Shown: positions 45,925 to 52,600 of the stretch, in pieces
Position numbering within the stretch: the stretch's first letter is position 1
Layout: each line of letters begins with the position of its first letter
Virus record (IMG/VR): IMGVR_UViG_3300037233_000021
Location: 1 to 54,787 of that record
Reading direction: 5' to 3' (one strand)
DNA from: a virus
DNA: 54,787 nt
The notes under the pieces: model-generated
Databases searched by the model: none
Told to the model about the DNA's origin: nothing
What the model saw: the letters and a program-made list of their open reading frames with translations, nothing else
Made by a program: the position numbers and the translations under genes

Positions 45925-46427
45925 GAGGTTATGCAAGCCGCGAGCCGCAGAAGCGTCCAGACGAATTGACGGTGAGCCGTGAGACGACCATGTCTTTATT
46001 CAGCGTCGTCGAGCAGATTCAGCTGCTCGGTAAGCTCAGCGAGAAGACAGGGAACAAATACGAGCGCCTTAACAGCGCGTGGTCCGGCGTGACCTGGGTT
46101 GCTACAGTTAAACGGGCTCCTGGAATCTGGGTGCCTATCAGCCTGATCAGCGTCATAGGTCTGCGCTACAATTTCAAGGACCATGACACTCACCCCATCC
46201 CGGTAGAGCAGTTCCTGGCTGTGCCGCTCGTCATGCAGGGCGCGCTTAAGGTAGGCCTCATAGTTCAGTTCCACGACTGCGTGGCCGCGCGCGTCATCAG
46301 CGAGAAGCTCGGGGATATCACCGAGATCATGACGAATGCCAGGATCGGAGACACGCTGGATATGTCTGACACCAGCTCCCTGGTCAATGACTTCGACGCA
46401 GCCAGCTTCGTACTGCTCGATCTATGA
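45921..46427 (+). CDS. Protein of 168 residues, unknown
   Basis: ATGA overlaps at both ends. MSLFSVVEQIQLLGKLSEKT, GVTWVATVKRAPGIWVPISL, then FKDHDTHPIPVEQFLAVPLV: αβ. An internal ATG at residue 24 could be the start. Not recognised. Confidence 0.6.
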   Translation: MRGYASREPQKRPDELTVSRETTMSLFSVVEQIQLLGKLSEKTGNKYERLNSAWSGVTWVATVKRAPGIWVPISLISVIGLRYNFKDHDTHPIPVEQFLAVPLVMQGALKVGLIVQFHDCVAARVISEKLGDITEIMTNARIGDTLDMSDTSSLVNDFDAASFVLLDL

Positions 46428-46612
46428 ACATTACGCGCTGGATCATCGTCGGTGCCATGACTGCTGACCTTCGTGCTAAGATCAGGTCGCTCCCTCTATG
46501 GGAGTACAGAGATCCGGTCGAGTTCAGTCGTGCAGTGGCAGAAATTTACAGGCTAGAGAGAGAAGAAGAAAATATGAAAACCCCAGTGGCTACCAATGAA
46601 TCCCCAGCATGA
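46424..46612 (+). CDS. Protein of 62 residues, unknown
   Basis: ATGA-coupled. A hydrophobic strand (ITRWIIVGAMTADLR), then a helix rich in Glu (AEIYRLEREEENMK). Unknown. Confidence 0.6.
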   Translation: MNITRWIIVGAMTADLRAKIRSLPLWEYRDPVEFSRAVAEIYRLEREEENMKTPVATNESPA

Positions 46613-47105
46613 CCGCAAGACGTACATCGCCAATTCTGGCCGCAGTGCTCAGGAATCTGTCACGCGCCACCGAGCGGGAGAGCATCCTCCCTGCTTTGAG
46701 ACTCTTAGTCAATATCGGCGGTGGCTTGCCCAGAATAAGCTCGCCCCTGTCCCGGCGCGCGACGTCTTCCCGCGAGAACCCAATTATTGCCACGATTGCA
46801 CGGCTGGATTCCAGGCTGATGCAATTAAGCGACGAGTCTGTCTCTTTCCTGCTGTCGGGTTTGAAGAGCGAACCGAGCCGTCCTTTGGACGAGAGCCCGC
46901 AGCCCTCAAAGAAATCCTCCCACCACGTAGCACGGAGATCGTAGGTTATGAAGCACGAGAAGGTTCCAGTAGGCGAAGAGATAATCCATCGCTGGCAAAA
47001 ACTGTGCTGCGCCGTGTTGATGCGGTCCCTGCTCGACTACCACAAGTGGAATCGAATGACGGGCAGGCAGATAGCGGTTGGGATATCCCTGGGAAAGGAA
47101 GCTGA
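46596..47105 (+). CDS. Zinc-knuckle protein, 169 residues
   Basis: QYRRWLAQNKLAPVPARDVF, NYCHDCTAGFQADAIKRRVC and LFPAVGFEE carry a CxxC...C motif of the type 'CxDC---FQ--M---G-C', seen in small phage zinc proteins. The last 50 residues overlap the next gene in another frame (46948-47105). A competing frame, 46609-46944, is rejected because it lacks conserved features. Confidence 0.6.
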   Translation: MNPQHDRKTYIANSGRSAQESVTRHRAGEHPPCFETLSQYRRWLAQNKLAPVPARDVFPREPNYCHDCTAGFQADAIKRRVCLFPAVGFEERTEPSFGREPAALKEILPPRSTEIVGYEAREGSSRRRDNPSLAKTVLRRVDAVPARLPQVESNDGQADSGWDIPGKGS

Positions 47106-47382
47106 TTCCTGGATCAGGCAGCAGGTCGTGTCCTCAGTCAACATCCAGCATTGTATGGACGCCGTTCACTTCAAGGGTACGCTCACGCAGTTCCAGGAGA
47201 AGTGCATGTGCGCTGCCACAGGTGACCAGCTGCAGGAGACTAATGCGTGGCGGGATTCGTTTTACCAGGAGGAGTCTGCTGCAGAGAGCGAATCTTCGCC
47301 ATCCGACCGTCACACTCTACCAGAGCTTCATGAGATGAAACAGCCCAGTCAAACACACCGGGAAGCATCATCGGCCCAGTAG
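46948..47382 (+). CDS. Protein of 144 residues, unknown
   Basis: RBS GGAG about a dozen bases upstream. EEIIHRWQKLCCAVLMRSLL, DYHKWNRM and ADSWIRQQVVSSVNIQHCMD resemble a helical phage family of unknown role. The C-terminus is polar and low complexity, and lies opposite the o-spanin gene (47240-47554). Confidence 0.55.
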   Translation: MKHEKVPVGEEIIHRWQKLCCAVLMRSLLDYHKWNRMTGRQIAVGISLGKEADSWIRQQVVSSVNIQHCMDAVHFKGTLTQFQEKCMCAATGDQLQETNAWRDSFYQEESAAESESSPSDRHTLPELHEMKQPSQTHREASSAQ

Positions 47383-47554
47383 TAGGCAATGGCTCAACGG
47401 TGTCGCAAGGTGCGGTTAAGGCCGGGTCCAGGGGAACCAGGACCAGCTTCGGGATCGTGACCGTATTCGTCTTAACGATTTGCGTCGGCGCTGCGCAGGA
47501 CGCTAGCAACGTCAGGATACTGAGAATTAAGGTCGATTGTAAGAAGTGGTGCAT
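47240..47554 (-). CDS. o-Spanin lipoprotein (Rz1-like)
   Basis: 104 residues. Signal with lipobox (STLILSILTLLASCAAPT, LASC), then a Pro-rich stretch and SHEALVECDGRMAKIRSLQ, typical of outer-membrane spanins. It overlaps the i-spanin gene by 83 bases in another frame, and its 3' half lies antisense to the 46948-47382 gene. Confidence 0.85.
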   Translation of the reverse strand: MHHFLQSTLILSILTLLASCAAPTQIVKTNTVTIPKLVLVPLDPALTAPCDTVEPLPTTGPMMLPGVFDWAVSSHEALVECDGRMAKIRSLQQTPPGKTNPATH

Positions 47555-47909
47555 CTGATGGTTTTCCTTGAAAAGACTTTAGAGCTGAACGAGACACCGC
47601 AAGACCCTGAGTCAGGCGGGTCCGAGTCTGCTCTGCTTCAGTGGCGGCTTGAGCAGACGCGACTCCTGCAGCAGCAAATTGCTGAGTGCAGGTTGCCAGA
47701 CCTGCTTGTATTTCGAGAATCGATCTCTCGTCAGTTCGGTTCGCATCTTGAGCTGTGGATAGCTGCGATTTTATGGCGGTCACTTCCATCGACAGCGCGT
47801 GATTTGTTTTGTGCTGCACGTAGGCAGTCAGAAGTAGTCCCGCAAGCGCTGCGACTAACGCCATCGTGACGTAGGAGCCACCGAAGAACTTAAGAATTGT
47901 TGCCCACAT
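47472..47909 (-). CDS. i-Spanin (Rz-like)
   Basis: 145 residues, start at 47909. Single N-terminal membrane span (VTMALVAALAGLLLTAYVQH), then a periplasmic coiled coil (DANRTDERSILEIQAGLATC, AATEAEQTRTRLTQGL) and a basic/hydrophobic tail. It forms the fusion complex with the o-spanin, in the usual overlapping arrangement. Confidence 0.85.
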   Translation of the reverse strand: MWATILKFFGGSYVTMALVAALAGLLLTAYVQHKTNHALSMEVTAIKSQLSTAQDANRTDERSILEIQAGLATCTQQFAAAGVASAQAATEAEQTRTRLTQGLAVSRSALKSFQGKPSDAPLLTIDLNSQYPDVASVLRSADANR

Positions 47910-47910
47910 T

Positions 47911-48351
47911 TTACAGCCCCCTGTCTCTTGATTCGACGTTATCCACTCGATCCCTGTCGCCACCCTGGCTCTGATCGTCATCATCTTTGCTCGGATCACA
48001 TGGAGCTTGGTCCCAGTTTCTCCCGCCGCCAATGTACACTTTGAAGGCGTAGCCTAAGACAGTGCATATCGGGGCAGTGATGACGCCTGCAAACGCAGTG
48101 ACGTTTCCGGTGCGCTCCGCTGGCTGCAGCACCATGTACCAGTGTAACATGACCCCCAGCTTCCACGCCGACCAGACGAACATAGGAACTATGATCAGCC
48201 TGGGCACGATCCGCAGAGAGTCTATAACCTCCGACCAATGCATCCATTTGACCTTACCTGGGATGTCAGGGGTCTTGGCTACCGGCGCGGGCGTCGGTAC
48301 AGCAGACGCAGGCGGCGCGGTAGCTGTTGCTGTGATGCTTAAGCCTGTCAT
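47911..48351 (-). CDS. Holin-like membrane protein
   Basis: 146 residues, start at 48351 in an ATGA overlap with the endolysin stop. A Pro/Ala head, two membrane spans (RLIIVPMFVWSAWKLGVMLH and VTAFAGVITAPICTVLGYAF), and an acidic, Asp-rich tail (DPSKDDDDQSQGGDRD). Position between endolysin and spanins supports a holin. Confidence 0.7.
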   Translation of the reverse strand: MTGLSITATATAPPASAVPTPAPVAKTPDIPGKVKWMHWSEVIDSLRIVPRLIIVPMFVWSAWKLGVMLHWYMVLQPAERTGNVTAFAGVITAPICTVLGYAFKVYIGGGRNWDQAPCDPSKDDDDQSQGGDRDRVDNVESRDRGL

Positions 48352-48959
48352 GGGCCACCCACGCATTCGAGGAATTTCAAGATCCAGCTCGTCCGTAGAG
48401 CTAGTCCGTCCAGCCCGCCGTTGATGCGCCGGGTGACTCCCTGCCAGTCCTGGGCGTCTGCCAGCTCGTTACAGCCATGAGCCGACCAGAACCAAGCCGC
48501 ACTGGAAGCCCCAGGAGCGGTTTGGAGGAGTAACTCGGGTGAGGACAGCAGGTCCAAGGCGAGCGCCCTGCCACAGAGCCCGTACTCGGCCCTGCCGGTA
48601 ATCTGGATGGGACCGCGCCCGTGGTAGAGGTAGCCGTCGCCGGAGGATGAGTTCCCCATCCTGTTGCCGTACACGAGGTAGGCAAGCGCCGGTGGGTTGT
48701 AAGCGTACCCCGTGGTCTTGTCCAGGGTCGGGAAACGGTTGGGCCACACTCGCATCAGGTCTTGAGGGGAATAACTGAGATTCTCCTCAAAGTCTGTGAA
48801 CTGGGTTGACTCATAGCACGTCTGTCCCAGGAACCCGGCGATGCGCAGGCGTGTGTTGATACCCCAGGGGTCGAGGTCGCACATGCCGAGGACCGCTAGA
48901 AACCAGTTGTCATCCGCCAGGGGGATGATGTCGATGAACTGGTCAAGGTTCATGTCCAT
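48348..48959 (-). CDS. Endolysin, GH19 chitinase-like
   Basis: 203 residues. IAGFLGQTCYESTQFTDFEE, NLSYSPQDLMRVWPNRFP, LVYGNRMGN, GDGYLYHGRGPIQITGRAEY are the typical GH19-type lysozyme motifs (catalytic Glu in QTCYES, RGPIQITGR). No signal peptide, so release depends on the holin. It cuts the peptidoglycan. Confidence 0.93.
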   Translation of the reverse strand: MDMNLDQFIDIIPLADDNWFLAVLGMCDLDPWGINTRLRIAGFLGQTCYESTQFTDFEENLSYSPQDLMRVWPNRFPTLDKTTGYAYNPPALAYLVYGNRMGNSSSGDGYLYHGRGPIQITGRAEYGLCGRALALDLLSSPELLLQTAPGASSAAWFWSAHGCNELADAQDWQGVTRRINGGLDGLALRTSWILKFLECVGGP

Positions 48960-49303
48960 TACTTGTTCTCTGTCTTCTGCGCATTCAAGGCATGACCTGC
49001 GGCTCGATCTGACGCAGACTGGGTGGCGTCTGCAATATCACGGGTAGCCTTGGATGACGCGGTGACGGCAGCCTCACGCGCGTGGTCAGCGATATCCTCT
49101 GCAGCCGTGCGCTCCTCTTTCAGTAGGGAAAACATCTTATCGAGCCTGCTGTTCGTGCTGACGTGGATCTCTGCGAGCACCTGGTCTTGTCCAGTGAGTG
49201 ACCTCTTATTGTGTAAGCCGATGATCACAGCAACGCAGCCGATGATGGCTGTGGCGCAGGTGCCTATGGCTTCAATGAGCGGCAGCAGGTTCGGGTCTAT
49301 CAT
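48959..49303 (-). CDS. Membrane protein with coiled coil, 114 residues
   Basis: Span (GTCATAIIGCVAVIIGLHNK), then a coiled coil rich in Ala/Glu (ERTAAEDIADHAREAAVTAS). Start overlaps the downstream stop of the following gene. In phages such proteins may be internal or membrane-tethered lysis factors. Unknown. Confidence 0.55.
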   Translation of the reverse strand: MIDPNLLPLIEAIGTCATAIIGCVAVIIGLHNKRSLTGQDQVLAEIHVSTNSRLDKMFSLLKEERTAAEDIADHAREAAVTASSKATRDIADATQSASDRAAGHALNAQKTENK

Positions 49304-49644
49304 AAATGTGTATCCTCTAGTCGTTTGCGAACTGCGTCTTTTTCGGTGCTCAGAGCTACCCTCACATCCTTAGCCTCAGTCCTGGCGTCGTCCTTCGATG
49401 CAAGCATGAGTGTCATGATCTCACGGTGACTGGCGTGCATCTGCTCGCCAACCACTTCGATTTTATCATACAGCCTGGACACGTCAGACCGAGTGGCCTG
49501 CGTGGTTTCAAGCGCAGTCAAGCGTGTGATGGTTGCGAGATGGTTCTCCTTGTCAGCCTGAATGTGCCCACGGCCCAGCCATGCCACAACCGTTACCGCG
49601 ACCATCCAGCCCTTAGTTGTCAAACTGTTGAAATCGAAATCCAT
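49300..49644 (-). CDS. Membrane protein with coiled coil, 114 residues
   Basis: ATG at 49644 is seven bases from GAGG. Span (KGWMVAVTVVAWLGRG) then a long charged coiled coil (VVGEQMHASHREIMTLMLAS, ALSTEKDAVRKRLEDTHL). Twin of the next gene in layout. Unknown. Confidence 0.55.
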   Translation of the reverse strand: MDFDFNSLTTKGWMVAVTVVAWLGRGHIQADKENHLATITRLTALETTQATRSDVSRLYDKIEVVGEQMHASHREIMTLMLASKDDARTEAKDVRVALSTEKDAVRKRLEDTHL

Positions 49645-52600
49645 CACGCTACCTCTTCAATTGCGGCCCGAACGGATGCGGGCATTCGTTTACTAAGCTG
49701 AGCGAACAGGCTCGCGGTGTGCGGCATGTCGTTGGCGCGCAGGATTGCCGCCTTGTCGTTCATCGTTGTGGCCTTACTGAGTTCGAGCATGACTTTCTTG
49801 TTTTCGATACCACCAGGGCGGTACTCGTAGGTTTCGTGCGCGGACTCGTTGATGCCTTTCTGTAGTTCGTCCACAGATTCTTTCTTCTCTGCGGCAGACA
49901 TGTCTGGATCAGCCATGATCTGGCGCTGCATCTTCTGAGACGCGTGAATCTGCTTCGCTACTGGTCCCATTGATTGCTCTGCAACCCATTCCGATGGGTC
50001 AGCATCCTGCATGGCCTGCGCTCGCTGCTGAGCCTCTTCGTCGTGCTGTGCCTCAAGCTCACGTATGGTGGCCTCAATCGGCGCGGCTGCCTTCATCACG
50101 CGGTTCAGTTCCTGCAGTGATCGCGTCGTGTGCGGCTCACCTTCCTGTCCAGGTATCAAGCTCCCGATGACAGGGAGCTGCCTCCAAATGCTGTCAGTTG
50201 ACTTTGGTGCCATATGTGCGGCACGCATCATTATGTCTGTAGTCTGCAGCACGTAGTTTCCGAGCATACCGCTGTACGCACGCACCAGGAAGTCCAGCTG
50301 CTTCGGGCTCTGCATCCATCCGCCGAACGGCATGTGGCGAGCGATAGCGGTGATAGTCGGGCTCGTGCGAGGGCCTACCTGTTCACTTGGTGCCAGCTCT
50401 TGGTCGAACGATGTGAGGATTGGGTTTCCGTTGTTGGTCCAGTCGCTGTTGCCGTACACTTCAGCCAACGGCTTCACCAGCTGCGGAGTAGGGTTCAGGT
50501 TGAGCCCGTTCATCACAGAATGAAACATAAAGAGCGCCTGCTCTTTTGCGATGGTTCCTTTGTTGCTCGATAAGGCTGCTGTCGCTATAGCTTCAGGGAA
50601 TGTACCAAATATCTGGCCGCTCTCGAATTGCTTCGGCACATGGAACCTGTGGTCTCCGATGTACACGTTGAACGATGTCTCGCGCTGCAGATCCGGCAGC
50701 TCTTGGTACGCCGGGTTGTTGAGGTTATGGAACAGCGCAGCGGAAGCAAGGAACGCAATCGCGCCACCCTTGATCAGGGTAGCTGCATACGCAGCATCGA
50801 GCGAGTGCAGGACAGTTCGCGCAACAATCTTCTTGCCGATAGTCGGCGCGTAGGCTCCAGAGTTGCTGACCATCGAGCGCCCTGTCTTGTACATGCCCTG
50901 TGAGTGCGCGCCCCAGAACGGCACGGTCTCAACTATCGCGTGCACGAGCGGTGAGGCTCCGCGCATAGCGTAGTCCATGATGTCGCGCGCCTCGAAGGCC
51001 GCGAGCTTGTGGCTGGCCGTAGTCTTGAGGGTCTTCTCGTAGACGGTGACGCGGCTGGCGTTCTCCGAACTCGATGTGAGGTTCAGGTAGTTCTGCCACT
51101 GCCGACCGACCCACGAGGACTTGGTCAGGTACTTCTTGCGCCCAACATTCAGGTCGGACGGGTCATTGCGTCCCTGGTTGAAAGATGCGCCAGCGGCAGA
51201 CATCCTGCGGAACGAATCGCTTGCTGTCACAGCCTTGATGGTTCCAGTGATCGCGCTGACGATAGGGGTCACCGGCATGATGCCGCGCGAGACGACCCAG
51301 GCGTTGATGTTGTCCTTGTACAGGGTGCGCAGCCAGAATACCGGCGTGTGCACGATAGCTGCGGTGAGCCCACGCTTCGCTCCACCGAAGAGCCCCATAG
51401 CTGTCTTGAGCCCACGGACCTGCGAGAGGGACGCCAGCGGGCTATTCTTGAGCGCGGCGAACGATTGGGCCAGCATTGGGTCGAACAGCTTATGGATCTC
51501 TTTCTTGCCGTTGCGCCAGATTGTGATCGTGTCATCTCCTCTGGAAGCCTGATGCATGCTGAGCAGCTGCCGGACGCCAGCCATCGAGGATGCGCCAACA
51601 GGCTCTACGCCCATCTTCTCAAGAGCAGCGTTGATACCTTCGGGCGACATGACAGCGTCCACGATGTCGGGCTGACGAATCGCGAGACCGTGCGGAGTGA
51701 TATTGTCGATGGCGACTCGCGCCGCGTGCGCCTTGGTAGCCGCGCTGATGAGCGCCTTCCAGTTCTGCACCATATTGCCGGTGATGTCCCTGACGTTCTG
51801 GGTGCCACCCTTCAGGCGCGTGATCGGGTTCTTGACGCTGCCGAGCGCGCCGGATGCGAACGGGCCGACATTGGTATCTTCTGCCACCCTGTACAGGGGC
51901 GTGTAGTTCTCGGACTCCCACATCGGGCGAGTCTCACCGTCGATGATTCCAGCAGCCTGAGCGAAGTCCAGGACATTCTTGTTGAGCTTGGCGACGTCCT
52001 TCTGCATCTGCACGAAGTGCGGATACCTCACAGCCATCGACAGCGCGTCCGCGATGTCTTCCTGCGTCAGAGAGTTCTCACGGCCTTCCTTCATCAGGTC
52101 GTTCGAGCGCAGCCCGTACTGATACCACTCGAAGTTGCGCAGCATCTGCGGATCGTTACCGAGCGGCGCGTGGATCTGGTTGAGGGGTTTCACGCTCGTA
52201 TCGATATCTGGAGCCATCGACTTGTCAGGGTCGAAGCCAGCGGTGGCCGTCCACTTGATTCCGCCCCACTCCATCAGGGTACGGATCTGCGGCATGACGT
52301 TGGTAGACAGGCGCGCGGAGATGTAGCCGCTCTCTGCCGGTGGAACCTTGCCGTCCTCTTCGTACTGCTTGATGCGGTACAGCTGGTCGGCGCTGTCGAT
52401 CAGCCATTTGGAGCGCACATCGTTCATGGTGCGCGTCATGCGGGTTTTGTAGCCTTCGGTGTTCGGTCCTTTTGGCTGCTCACCCATCTTGGCGTTCTGG
52501 CGCTTGATGGACTCGGCATCTGGCGGCACCACGGCGAACTTCACGCTCGCGGCTTCCTTGGCGTCACGAGCCTCAGATACGCGATGCGCCCAGCTTCCGT

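Noticed and set aside
46609-46944. Plus-strand 111-codon frame as a gene
   Set aside because: It competes with the frame carrying a zinc knuckle (46596-47105) and lacks any recognisable feature.
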